DNA of 64,000 nt from Pseudophaeobacter arcticus DSM 23566. GTDB taxonomy: Bacteria > Pseudomonadota > Alphaproteobacteria > Rhodobacterales > Rhodobacteraceae. A program made the position numbers and the translations under genes. The notes below the pieces were generated by a model that had not been told where the DNA came from, made no database searches, and saw only the letters and a list, made by a program, of their open reading frames with translations. The stretch's first letter is position 1; the number at the start of each line of letters is the position of its first letter. The stretch is from the NCBI RefSeq assembly GCF_000473205.1, contig NZ_KI421507.1, positions 1,399,934-1,463,933 on the forward strand, written 5' to 3'. Positions 1 to 8,250 of this stretch are shown in pieces.

Positions 1-63
1 GCAGTCGCAGGATTGTTTCCCCCCATGAGATGTCCCCAAAGACCTCCCTGATCTGTCGGCCTG

Positions 64-870
64 TTAGTTGTCGATCTGACGCCCCATGATGGCGAGCGAC
101 TGTTGATAGACTGTTGCGGCGTTCCACTCTTTTAGGACGCGGTAATTGGGTTGGCCCTCCTGGTAGCCCTTGCCACGCTTCCAGCCCCGTTTTTGCAAAT
201 AGCGCGCGGTTGAGGCGAGGGCGTCCTCCATATCATAAAAATTGACCCGCCCGTCGCGGTTCCAATCGACGCCGTATTCCAGCGCATTGCCGGGCAAAAA
301 CTGGGTATGTCCCAGTTCGCCGTGTTTCGCCCCCAGAGTGGCAGGGGTGATGGCGCCCTGGTCCACCAGTTTCAAGGCTCCCAAAGCATGGGGTTCAAAG
401 AAATCAGAGCGGCGGCAATCATAGGTCAGGGTGACAATGGCCGAGACAATCTGGCTATCGCCCATGTAGTTTCCAAAGGCGGTTTCCATCCCGTGGATGG
501 CGATCAAGACCCCGGCCGGGACGCCGTATTTGCGTTCCAGGGCGGCGTAGAAATCTGCATGGCGCGCCCTGCGCTTGCGGCCCTGGGCCACAATGGTGGC
601 AGAGCCGCGGATCTGCATGAATTTTTCCAGACTGTAGCGAAAGCTCTTTTGGTTGCGGTCTGCGGCGATGGTACGGGTGGCGTATTGGGCCTGCGCCAGG
701 GCCTGCAGCCCCGCTGATTTCACCCCTGCACGGCGCGCGACCTTGGCAAAATCAGCTTTCCAGGCGTCAAACCCGGCAGCGCGATTGCCACAGGGGGCGG
801 CGGCTGCGGGCAGGGCAAAACTGCTGACACCAAGGGTCAGGGCGAGGGCGGCAAAGGCAATGAGGCGCAT
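64..870 (-). CDS. Lytic murein transglycosylase (SLT_2/MltB type)
   Basis: Predicted periplasmic enzyme that cleaves peptidoglycan glycan strands. The ATG at 870 gives 268 residues beginning MRLIAFAALALTLG, a clear Sec signal peptide ending near AAA-APCG; an upstream in-frame start at 909 would put 13 extra residues before the signal and is less likely. The mature part carries GVPAGVLIAIHGMETAFGNY with the catalytic Glu in HGMETAFG, then ELGHTQFLPGNALEYGVDWN and DGRVNFYDMEDALAS, all typical of the MltB-like family. It is transcribed away from the upstream Hsp70-like gene with about 110 nt between them. No peptidoglycan-binding domain is visible, so it is the short form of the family. Confidence 0.88.
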   Translation of the reverse strand: MRLIAFAALALTLGVSSFALPAAAAPCGNRAAGFDAWKADFAKVARRAGVKSAGLQALAQAQYATRTIAADRNQKSFRYSLEKFMQIRGSATIVAQGRKRRARHADFYAALERKYGVPAGVLIAIHGMETAFGNYMGDSQIVSAIVTLTYDCRRSDFFEPHALGALKLVDQGAITPATLGAKHGELGHTQFLPGNALEYGVDWNRDGRVNFYDMEDALASTARYLQKRGWKRGKGYQEGQPNYRVLKEWNAATVYQQSLAIMGRQIDN

Positions 871-979
871 AAAATTGATCCTGAAAACAATTGAAACAAG
901 TGCAATCAAAGTCTAACGGGCTGGCGGGGGGAGTCTAACGGGAAAACTGCGATCTGTTTCTCATTTCTGACGCAGGGCT

Positions 980-2257
980 TTAGCCAAAGGCACTGGCCGC
1001 AGACAGCGCCAACCCATCGGCCACCGCCGTCATGGCATTGCGGTTTTCGACCCTGGCATTGGGGCAGAGCTGACGCAGTCCTGCTTCAAGCGAAGAGAGC
1101 AGCGAGGAGCCACCGACCATGACCAGCCGATCAATCCGCACCGGAGCCACATCTGCCGTCTCTAATGTTTCAGCGGCGCTATGCGCAATCTGCGCCATCA
1201 TTGTGGCCAGGCTTTCCTGCATCAGGGCTTGCGAGAGCGGGGCAGAGAGGCCGCGTTCCAGGATGCGCAGGTCGATCCGTGGATCGGTCGCCATCGCACC
1301 ATTGGCCCCATTGGCCTGGATCTTGCCGCGCTCCACCGCAAAGGCCAGATCATGCCCCAGCTCGTCTTCCAGTACAGAAACCAGCCGGTTCAACTTGACA
1401 GGTTCAACCGCATATTTTGCCAGATCACGGGCGGCACGGCGGCTGTCAGCAGCATAGAGAAAAGGGATCATCTGCCAGGTGGCCAGATCGTTGAACAACC
1501 GGTTGGGGGCGGGCAGGGTCTCTTTGCCAAAGGCATTGCGGATCTGGCTGCCGCGCCCCAACAGCGGCATCACATGGTCAATGCTGATCTGGCGGTCAAA
1601 ATCGGTGCCGCCCAGGCGTATCCCGTGAGAGCCCAAAATGCGGGTCTCACCGCTGCTGTCCTGCTCAAAAAGGGTGAAATCCGATGTGCCACCGCCGATA
1701 TCCACAATCAGCCCCAGCCCCGCCGAGGGCGTTGCAGAGCGCACTGCGGCCTCGGGCTCATAGAGAAAGCGCACATCTTCAAACCCGGCTGCCAGGTAAC
1801 AATCGCGCAGATCAACCTCGGCCTGGGCATCGCGGGCGGGATCATTGCTGTGGAAATGCACCGGTCGCCCCGACAGCGCATGGGTGAATGTCTGATGTGT
1901 CGCGGCCTCGGCACGGGATTTCACCTCGGCCAGGAAGCGCGCAATGATCTGGATAAAATCGGTAACCTCGCCGTTGATGCGGCGCTCTTCGCGCAACAGC
2001 GGCGTGCCCAGCAGGCTTTTGAGCGCCCGCATGAACCGGCCTTCGTCGCCATTAATCAGCGCCCGGGTGGCCGAGCGCCCAATGCGCATCGGGCGCTTGG
2101 GCTCAAAAAACACCGCTGTGGGCAGGGTGGTCTCCCCCGGTTCCATCTCAACCAGAAACGGCGCGTTGCCAACCGCAATTCCGGCGGCGGAATTGGAGGT
2201 GCCAAAGTCGATGCCCAGGGTCATCGGCGTGGTGGTCGCGGGTGCGGTTGCAGGCAT
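980..2257 (-). CDS. Hsp70-family chaperone, YegD-like
   Basis: Actin/Hsp70-fold ATPase of 425 residues. The N terminus has the phosphate-1 motif GIDFGTSNS; the middle has FLYEPEAAVRS and the phosphate-2 motif VDIGGGTSDFT; near the C terminus is VMVGGSSLLSSL, the adenosine motif. The substrate-binding lid of DnaK is missing, as in the YegD subgroup, so a cytosolic chaperone-like role is likely but the client is unknown. The start at 2257 is chosen because GAGGAG lies 7 nt upstream on the minus strand; an upstream in-frame start at 2386 would add residues with no family likeness and overlap the glnA terminator. It lies downstream of glnA on the same strand but is separated by that terminator. 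Confidence 0.88.
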   Translation of the reverse strand: MPATAPATTTPMTLGIDFGTSNSAAGIAVGNAPFLVEMEPGETTLPTAVFFEPKRPMRIGRSATRALINGDEGRFMRALKSLLGTPLLREERRINGEVTDFIQIIARFLAEVKSRAEAATHQTFTHALSGRPVHFHSNDPARDAQAEVDLRDCYLAAGFEDVRFLYEPEAAVRSATPSAGLGLIVDIGGGTSDFTLFEQDSSGETRILGSHGIRLGGTDFDRQISIDHVMPLLGRGSQIRNAFGKETLPAPNRLFNDLATWQMIPFLYAADSRRAARDLAKYAVEPVKLNRLVSVLEDELGHDLAFAVERGKIQANGANGAMATDPRIDLRILERGLSAPLSQALMQESLATMMAQIAHSAAETLETADVAPVRIDRLVMVGGSSLLSSLEAGLRQLCPNARVENRNAMTAVADGLALSAASAFG

Positions 2258-2372
2258 GAGTTGGCTCCTCATCAGGGGACTGGAACGCGCCTTCCTACAG
2301 AAGCCAAGCAGGTGCTTCAAGAGACAAGCGCGCCAATGCCCATCTTGCGCAACGCAGGGCGCAAACCCGGCA

Positions 2373-2404
2373 ATAAAAAAGGGCACCCGGTTGGGGCGCC
2401 CTTC
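2373..2404 (-). terminator. Rho-independent terminator after glnA
   Basis: On the minus strand a 10-bp stem (AAGGGCGCCC pairing with GGGTGCCCTT, one G-T pair) with a 5-nt loop is followed by TTTTATT. It lies 25 nt beyond the glnA stop and should separate glnB-glnA from the Hsp70-like gene. Confidence 0.9.
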
Positions 2405-2428
2405 CTTATTCAGTCTAACCGTGAAGGA

Positions 2429-3835
2429 TTAGCAGCTGTAGTACATGCCATACTCAACAGGGTGAGGCGTGTGCTCATAGGTCTGAACTTCTTCCATTTT
2501 CAGAGCGATATAGCCTTCGATCTGATCCTTGGTGAAGACGTCGCCCTGGATCAGGAAGTCGTGATCGGCTTCCAGTGATTCCAGCGCTTCACGCAGGGAG
2601 CCACAGACGGTTGGGATATCGGCCAGCTCTTCGGCGGGCAGGTCATAGAGGTTCTTGTCCATGGCCTCACCGGGGTCGATCTTGTTCTTGATACCGTCAA
2701 GACCAGCCATCAGCAGAGCAGCAAAGCACAGGTAGGGGTTGGCGGCCGGATCGGGGAAACGGGCCTCAACGCGCTTGGCTTTGGGGGATTCAGTCCATGG
2801 GATCCGCACACAGCCGGACCGGTTACGCGCAGAATAGGCGCGCAGAACGGGGGCCTCGAAACCAGGGATCAGGCGCTTGTAGCTGTTGGTCGCTGGGTTG
2901 GTGAAGGCGTTCAGGGTCTTGGCGTGCTTGAGGATGCCACCGATGAAGTACAGGGCTTCATCCGAGAGATCCGCGTATTTGTCGCCCGCAAACAGTGGCT
3001 TGCCGTCTTTCCAGATCGACATGTTCACGTGCATGCCGGTGCCGTTGTCGCCATAGATCGGCTTGGGCATGAAGGTGGCGGATTTGCCGTAGGCGTGGGC
3101 CACGTTGTGGATCACATATTTGTATTTCTGCAGCTCGTCGGCCTGTTTGGTCAGGCTGTCAAAGATCAGGCCCAGTTCGTGCTGGCAGGAGGCAACCTCG
3201 TGGTGGTGCTTGTCCACTTTCATGCCCAGACGCTTCATGGTCGACAGCATTTCGGAACGCAGGTCCTGCGCTTCATCGGTGGGGTTCACCGGGAAGTAGC
3301 CGCCTTTGAGGCCAGGGCGGTGGCCCATGTTGCCCATTTCATACTCGGTGTCGGTGTTCCAGGAGGCGTCTGTCGCGTCGACCTCGTAGGAAACCTTGTT
3401 GATCGAGTTGGAGTAGCGCACGTCGTCGAACAGGAAGAACTCGGCTTCGGGACCCATGTAGGCCACATCACCAATGCCGGATGCCTTCAGATAGGCCTCG
3501 GCTTTCTGCGCAGTGCCGCGGGGATCACGCTCGTAGGCTTCGCCGGTGTCGGGCTCGACGATGGAGCAGTGGATGCAGATGGTCTTTTCGGCGTAGAAAG
3601 GATCTACATAGGCGGACGTGGTGTCTGCCATCAGTTTCATGTCGGAGTTTTCGATCGACTTCCAGCCAGCGATCGAAGAGCCGTCGAACATGAAGCCTTC
3701 TTCGAGGAAGTCTTCGTCAACCAGGTCCACGTCCACGGTGACGTGCTGCAGCTTACCGCGCACATCTGTAAAGCGGATGTCGACATAGGCGGCATCTTCG
3801 TCTTTGATCATCTGGAGAACTGCGTCTGTGCTCAT
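2429..3835 (-). CDS. glnA: Glutamine synthetase, type I
   Basis: Makes glutamine from glutamate, ammonia and ATP in the cytoplasm; it is the entry point of nitrogen assimilation. The 468-residue length is that of GSI. The beta-grasp domain has [11 protein letters not shown] near residue 50; the catalytic part has [33 protein letters not shown] and [10 protein letters not shown]. Tyr397 in [10 protein letters not shown] is the adenylylation site, so activity control by GlnE is expected. It follows glnB by 39 nt on the same strand, the classic glnBA unit, and ends at a strong terminator. Confidence 0.97.
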   Translation of the reverse strand: MSTDAVLQMIKDEDAAYVDIRFTDVRGKLQHVTVDVDLVDEDFLEEGFMFDGSSIAGWKSIENSDMKLMADTTSAYVDPFYAEKTICIHCSIVEPDTGEAYERDPRGTAQKAEAYLKASGIGDVAYMGPEAEFFLFDDVRYSNSINKVSYEVDATDASWNTDTEYEMGNMGHRPGLKGGYFPVNPTDEAQDLRSEMLSTMKRLGMKVDKHHHEVASCQHELGLIFDSLTKQADELQKYKYVIHNVAHAYGKSATFMPKPIYGDNGTGMHVNMSIWKDGKPLFAGDKYADLSDEALYFIGGILKHAKTLNAFTNPATNSYKRLIPGFEAPVLRAYSARNRSGCVRIPWTESPKAKRVEARFPDPAANPYLCFAALLMAGLDGIKNKIDPGEAMDKNLYDLPAEELADIPTVCGSLREALESLEADHDFLIQGDVFTKDQIEGYIALKMEEVQTYEHTPHPVEYGMYYSC

Positions 3836-3874
3836 TCCCTTGGTCCTTCTGATTTTGATGTCAGGTAGTATTGT

Positions 3875-4225
<351 letters not shown>

Positions 4226-4398
4226 TCACAACCTTGTCGAAGCTCGTCAGATCATTTCTTATTGGTGACGACAATGCGCTGTGCTGTCTCAGGGGGAGCA
4301 AGCTGGCAGATTTGAGTGCATCTGATTAAAAAATAGGCGATGCGCCCTAAATTTGTGCAAAAGTGAATCGCCAGGTCTTTGGGAGAAGGAGAGCCCTC

Positions 4399-6111
4399 AT
4401 GATGGAACTGCTAACGGCCGCCCAGATGCGTGCCATAGAACAGGCCGCCATCGAGTCGGGGGAGGTCACGGGGCTGGAGCTGATGGAGCGCGCGGGCACC
4501 GGCGTGGTGGAGGCCATCTTTGAGGAATGGCCGGAACTGGAATTGGTCGGACAGGAGGGGGGCGCTGCCCCCGATCCTGCGGATCCCCCCCGAGGTATTT
4601 TGGGCAAGATGAAAGCCCTGGTGCTTTGTGGTCCCGGAAACAATGGTGGTGATGGCTTTGTTGTGGCGCGATTGTTGCGGGCGCGTGGCTGTGAGGTGGA
4701 GGTGTTTTTCTTTGGAGAGGCTGCGCACCTGCCGGCGGATGCGCGGGTCAATTTTGACCGGTGGTCAGAAATTGGGGCGGTGAAGCCGTTACAGGATGAT
4801 GTATTTGATGGATGGCCGGATGAGACTTCGGGGGTTCACATTGTCATCGACGCCCTGTTTGGTACCGGATTGGCACGCCCGTTTTTGCAATGCCGCCATT
4901 TGTCGAGGAGGATGAACAGCTGTTCCGAGTTGGCCAGAACGAGAGATCTGTTTCCCAGGGTTGTTGCCGTGGATATTCCCAGTGGGCTTTGTGCGGATTC
5001 CGGGGCGTGGCTCGGGGATGATCAACCGCTTGATTTTGCGGGGCTGGCAAACCTGACCGTGACCTTTCACAGTTTGAAGCCAGGGCATTTCTTGGCTGAT
5101 GGGCCTGCAAGCTGCGGCAAAGTGGTCTGTACGGATATCGGGTTGACTGCGCCATCAAAGCTGGGGTCGTTGTCGCGCAACGCTTTGATTGAGATGTATA
5201 ATGACAATCGCCCTGGGCGGCATATTGTGTCTTTGGTTGGCGGTGGAGGGGAGCCCCACCTGTCGGCAAAACAGGGGCCGCATAAGTTCTCCCATGGTCA
5301 TGCTCTGGTTTTGTCGGGGGGGCATGGCCGGACAGGGGCGGCGCGATTGGCGGCGCGCGGAGCGTTGCGGATTGGTGCCGGGCTGGTGACACTGGGGTCG
5401 CCCCGTTCGGCGATGTTTGAAAATGCAGCACAGCTGACAGCGATCATGCTGCACCAGATTGATGGTGCCCATGGGGTAAGTGAGCTGTTGGAAGACAAGC
5501 GGTTCAATGCCCTGTGTCTTGGCCCTGGGCTGGGCCGGGGGATGGATACCCAGGCGGTGGTGATTGCCGCCTTGAAAGCGCGGCGCGCGACTGTTTTGGA
5601 TGCTGATGCGCTCACTCGATTTGAGCGCGATCCGCAGGTGCTGTTTGATTTGCTGCATGAAGATTGTGTGCTCACGCCACATGGGGGGGAGTTTGCAATA
5701 CTGTTCCCGGATCTGGCGGCAAATCTTGCCGCGAGACCGCAAACAGGCCCGGCCTATTCCAAGGTGGATGCCACCCGCGAGGCCGCCGCGCGGTCGGGTT
5801 GCGTGGTGCTGTTCAAGGGGGCTGATACGGTGATTGCTGATCCAACAGGGCGCTGTTCGGTGAATTCAGCGCAGTATGAAAGGGCAGCGCCGTGGTTGGC
5901 CACTGCCGGGGCAGGGGATGTGTTGGCCGGGTTTATTACCGGGCTTCTGGCGCGCGGGTTGTCGCCAATGGCAGCGGCAGAGGTTGGGGCCTGGCTGCAT
6001 GTGGAATGTGCCCGACAATATGGCCCCGGCCTGATTTCTGAAGATCTGCCAGAGCAACTGCCAGCCGTGTTGAACCGGCTGGAGCAGGGGGCTAGGCGCA
6101 TGGGGCTGTGA
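4399..6111 (+). CDS. nnr: Bifunctional NAD(P)H-hydrate epimerase / ADP-dependent dehydratase
   Basis: Repairs hydrated NAD(P)H. The 570-residue protein has an N-terminal YjeF_N epimerase domain (MRAIEQAAIESG, VLCGPGNNGGDGFVVARLL, VIDALFGTGL, VAVDIPSGLCADSG) and a C-terminal ribokinase-like dehydratase domain (GHALVLSGGHGRTGAARLAA, VLDADALTRF, LTPHGGEF, VLFKGADTVIADP, TAGAGDVLAGFITGLLARG). Start 4399 has AAGGAG 7 nt upstream. About 20 residues near positions 52-72, rich in Gly, Pro and Asp and just before the VLCGPGNNGGDG motif, have no counterpart in the family and are encoded by a palindromic GC-rich element (4552-4614) that keeps the frame. The gene's 3' end overlaps the convergent Hint-domain gene by 20 bp. 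Confidence 0.93.
   Translation: MMELLTAAQMRAIEQAAIESGEVTGLELMERAGTGVVEAIFEEWPELELVGQEGGAAPDPADPPRGILGKMKALVLCGPGNNGGDGFVVARLLRARGCEVEVFFFGEAAHLPADARVNFDRWSEIGAVKPLQDDVFDGWPDETSGVHIVIDALFGTGLARPFLQCRHLSRRMNSCSELARTRDLFPRVVAVDIPSGLCADSGAWLGDDQPLDFAGLANLTVTFHSLKPGHFLADGPASCGKVVCTDIGLTAPSKLGSLSRNALIEMYNDNRPGRHIVSLVGGGGEPHLSAKQGPHKFSHGHALVLSGGHGRTGAARLAARGALRIGAGLVTLGSPRSAMFENAAQLTAIMLHQIDGAHGVSELLEDKRFNALCLGPGLGRGMDTQAVVIAALKARRATVLDADALTRFERDPQVLFDLLHEDCVLTPHGGEFAILFPDLAANLAARPQTGPAYSKVDATREAAARSGCVVLFKGADTVIADPTGRCSVNSAQYERAAPWLATAGAGDVLAGFITGLLARGLSPMAAAEVGAWLHVECARQYGPGLISEDLPEQLPAVLNRLEQGARRMGL
4552..4614 (+). repeat. Palindromic repeat element inside nnr coding sequence
   Basis: GGGGGC-GCT-GCCCCC hairpin, then GATCC-TGC-GGATC, then a C run and the tail CGAGGTATTTTGGGC followed by AAGATGAAAG. 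A related element with the tail CGGGATATTTGAGGCC and then AAATGAAAG lies on the minus strand at 35755-35815. Here it is translated, adding about 20 residues to the epimerase domain. That the two copies belong to one family is my reading of the shared layout. Confidence 0.6.
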
Positions 6112-6751
6112 TGCGGGATTGGGTTGTGATGCGGGATTGGGCGCTGAGAGCTGCCCTGGCCGCTGCAACCTCTAGCCCGCTGGCATAGATGATATGGGGG
6201 CGGCTAAAGCGCAGAACTGTCAGCGTCATCTGGCGCAGCCCAAGATCGCAGATGAACTCCCCATCGACCAATGAGGCGGCCCGCGCCAGAGCCTGTGGTT
6301 TGCCAAAAATGGCTTTGGCCCGCCAATCACGAAGCAAGACCTGCTGGTCGGCAGGCAGGATCACATCACAGTCCGGGCGGCTGTCCCCCAGAGAGCCGGG
6401 CGCAAACCAAATGGCTTTGGTCGTGCTGAGATGCTGCTCTACCGCGAGACAGCTCACCAGTCCCAGATCGCGCGAGATGATGCTGTCGCCGGGCCTGAGT
6501 GTCTCGACCTTGCAGTCGCCGCGCCGCGTGAGCAACAGGGTGCCGGGTAGAAACCCGATAGAGATGGTCTGCGTGTCATTGACCTCGGGAGGGGGATGGT
6601 GCGGGCGCTTTGCCGGAGTCGCAAGCAACGACCCCGCAGGCCAAGGGGCTTGCGATTTCACGGTTTTGTACTCTTTTTGCCTCAAGTGTTTTTTGACCAG
6701 CCTAGGAGAGATCAAGGATCTGGTCGCGTCAATTTTTCCAGGCGGCTGCAT
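6092..6751 (-). CDS. Hint-domain protein
   Basis: Predicted 219-residue protein whose middle has GFLPGTLLLTRRGDCKVETL, RPGDSIISRD and VILPADQQVLLRDW, the pattern of the hedgehog/intein-like Hint domain seen in many Rhodobacteraceae surface or RTX-linked proteins. The usual splicing Cys or Ser at the start of the Hint fold is not evident (the strand starts at GFLPGTLL), so autoprocessing is uncertain. No signal peptide. No convincing ribosome binding site precedes the ATG at 6751, so the true start may be downstream. The last 20 bp overlap the 3' end of nnr, where an 18-bp tandem duplication encodes the repeated residues TQSRIT. Confidence 0.68.
   Translation of the reverse strand: MQPPGKIDATRSLISPRLVKKHLRQKEYKTVKSQAPWPAGSLLATPAKRPHHPPPEVNDTQTISIGFLPGTLLLTRRGDCKVETLRPGDSIISRDLGLVSCLAVEQHLSTTKAIWFAPGSLGDSRPDCDVILPADQQVLLRDWRAKAIFGKPQALARAASLVDGEFICDLGLRQMTLTVLRFSRPHIIYASGLEVAAARAALSAQSRITTQSRITAPCA
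6107..6142. repeat. 18-bp tandem duplication
   Basis: TGTGATGCGGGATTGGGT followed directly by the same sequence ending in C. It spans the nnr stop codon and the C-terminal codons of the Hint-domain gene. Confidence 0.9.
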
Positions 6752-6876
6752 AATGCGTTAATTTTTTCAGGATTGTTGCGCTCCTGCATTGTTCTGATTT
6801 TGGTGAAATTAGCGCTCGCATCCGATTGCAACCTTTGCTATCCACCGCGGCACGCGAAGAGTGATTTGCGAAACGT

Positions 6877-6961
6877 GCGGGTGTGGCGGAATTGGTAGAC
6901 GCACCAGATTTAGGTTCTGGCGCCGCGAGGCGTGGGGGTTCGAGTCCCTTCACCCGCACCA
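6877..6961 (+). tRNA. tRNA-Leu (anticodon UAG), CCA encoded
   Basis: Acceptor stem GCGGGTG / CACCCGC, anticodon stem CCAGA / TCTGG around loop TTTAGGT, a class II variable arm, T arm GGGGGTTCGAGTCCC and encoded 3' CCA at 6959-6961. The anticodon UAG reads CUA/CUG. The gene is followed at 7120 by the start of an integrase reading frame, so its 3' end was probably used as an attachment site. Confidence 0.96.
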
Positions 6962-7048
6962 ACATCTAAACCGACGTGAACGGTTTAGAACATTTATCCT
7001 TATAAAATAAGAGTGTTGCGGGTTTTTCTGAATTGAGTGACTACCCAT

Positions 7049-7082
7049 GATGTGCAGGAATGTGTGATGTGCAGGAATGTGT
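7049..7082. repeat. 17-bp perfect tandem duplication
   Basis: GATGTGCAGGAATGTGT occurs twice in a row between the tRNA-Leu and the integrase start. It could be an integrase arm-type site or simple slippage. Confidence 0.85.
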
Positions 7083-7119
7083 ATTCGTTTACGCATATTT
7101 TCCGCACGGCGCGCAATTC

Positions 7120-7190
7120 ATGGCGTCTATTCGTAAGCTCAAATCAGGATACCGGCCAGAGATTGCCCGCAGGGGTGTCCCCGTTCGCCG
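7120..7190 (+). pseudogene. Tyrosine integrase, N-terminal fragment
   Basis: From the ATG at 7120 the frame reads MASIRKLKSGYRPEIARRGV, which fits the N-terminal arm-binding domain start of phage and island tyrosine recombinases. It then runs into sequence complementary to the end of an IS3-family orfB, so only about 22 codons remain and the catalytic domain is absent. It lies 158 nt downstream of the tRNA-Leu in the usual orientation for tRNA-integrating elements. Identification rests on a short segment; the junction point is approximate. Confidence 0.55.
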
Positions 7191-7678
7191 GGCAGTGAGA
7201 AATCCACTTCAATCGCTGGACACTCGCGTGTGCAATCATCCTTGAGGTTCGCTGTACGGAATTTGCGCCCGTTCGCCAGCGCATCACTGGTGAAGTCAAG
7301 CGACCAACGTTGATTGGCCGCAATCGGGCACCAGCCACGCTCACGGCCTTCCTTGGGGATCTTTTTGCGTTTGGTTCGGCGCAGCCATAGCCGTTCTTCG
7401 CGGTAAATCCGCTCGACAACTTTGACGTTCACCTTGAAACCCTCGCGCACCAGTCTTGCGTGGAGCATGCGATAGCCATACCTTCTGTGCTTTCCTGACA
7501 AGGTGATCAGGCGTTCCCGGAGCCGCACGTGGCGATCCGGGCGCGCCAGATACGTCAGGCTTGATCTGGATATCCCAACAAGCCTGCATGCCCGCCGCTC
7601 GGTGAATTGGTGATCGCGCACCAGAGTTCTCACGGCATCCCGGCGGGCAGCAGGCGCCAGGAGGGTCCGCAGGCTCAC
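7180..7678 (-). pseudogene. IS3-family transposase OrfB, C-terminally truncated
   Basis: The frame starting with GTG at 7678 has the HTH_21 part (FTERRACRLVGISRSSLTYL, RYGYRMLHARLVREGFKVN) and the start of the rve catalytic core (NQRWSLDFTSDALANGRKFR), including the first Asp of the DDE triad. It ends about 30 residues later near CTRECPAIEVDFSLPGER, well before the second Asp and the Glu, so the transposase is inactive. Full OrfB proteins of this family have about 270-290 residues; some 165 are left. Confidence 0.85.
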
Positions 7679-8005
7679 TCGAACGCATGGCGTTTGCCTG
7701 CTTCCATTGCCAACAGCCCCTTGAGACCGGCGTTATCAAGCATGGCGTCGGCCAGGAGGCGCTTCCGTTCCGTGTTCTCTGCCTCAAGATCCTTCAACCG
7801 CCGCAGCTCGGATACTGTCATGCCGCCATACTTGGCTTTCCACTTGCACAAGGTGGCGTCCGACATTCCGTTCGGCGCGACAAACGATCCCCCGGATCGT
7901 TTGCTTTACGCTTGAACTGCGGCACAGCTCCGAGACTTTGGCTCCCGCCGCATACTCCTGCAAAATCCCGACAATTTGTTCCTCTGTGAACCGTGACTTG
8001 CGCAG
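7675..8005 (-). pseudogene. IS3-family transposase OrfA, disrupted
   Basis: The upstream part reads RKSRFTEEQIVGILQEYAAG and the downstream part MSDATLCKWKAKYGGMTVSE, both classic IS3 OrfA. Between them, about 40 bp holding a 10-bp perfect inverted repeat (7881-7903) interrupts the helix-turn-helix and shifts the frame. The expected start codon is CTG (8003-8005) rather than ATG. Both lesions point to long decay. Confidence 0.82.
7881..7903. repeat. Perfect 10-bp inverted repeat inside orfA
   Basis: CAAACGATCC and GGATCGTTTG separated by CCC. It lies within the extra ~40 bp that break the OrfA helix-turn-helix. Confidence 0.8.
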
Positions 8006-8250
8006 TCTTCGTTCTCCTCGTTGCTTTGAACGTTACGAGAACAAACTCTCAATTTGAATGGCCCAAAATCTTGGGGACACGTCAGAATCAGCCCAACCAT
8101 GACGTTCGCGCCAAGCATGGCCACGCATATATTGTGAACGCGAAACTGTTGAGTGATTTCCCGAATGGGCCTCAGGGTATTCACAAAATGGTCCACGATA
8201 TTTCCGGCGCGGTCTAATCGAAAAGCCCTGCGAAATCAGCTACGTCACGC

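Larger units (their letters stand above)
7180..8084 (-). mobile_element. IS3-family insertion sequence remnant
   Basis: Minus-strand IS with orfA and orfB in the usual overlapping arrangement. The orfA-side end reads TGACGTGTCCCCAAGATTTT and finishes at about 8084; the other end is missing because orfB breaks into integrase sequence near 7180-7190. The element is therefore truncated, and target-site duplications cannot be scored. It is expected to be immobile. Confidence 0.82.

Noticed and set aside
307..717. Plus-strand open frame of 136 codons over the first transglycosylase gene
   Set aside because: It lies wholly opposite a gene with signal peptide and catalytic motifs, and has no ribosome binding site or family likeness.
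1181..2578. Long plus-strand open frame of 465 codons opposite the Hsp70-like gene and the glnA end
   Set aside because: A mirror of high-GC codon bias; the minus strand carries clear Hsp70 and GlnA motifs and a terminator between them.
7906..8196. Minus-strand frame crossing the IS left end
   Set aside because: It runs through the IS terminus and the broken orfA; the part outside the IS is short and I could not place it in a family.
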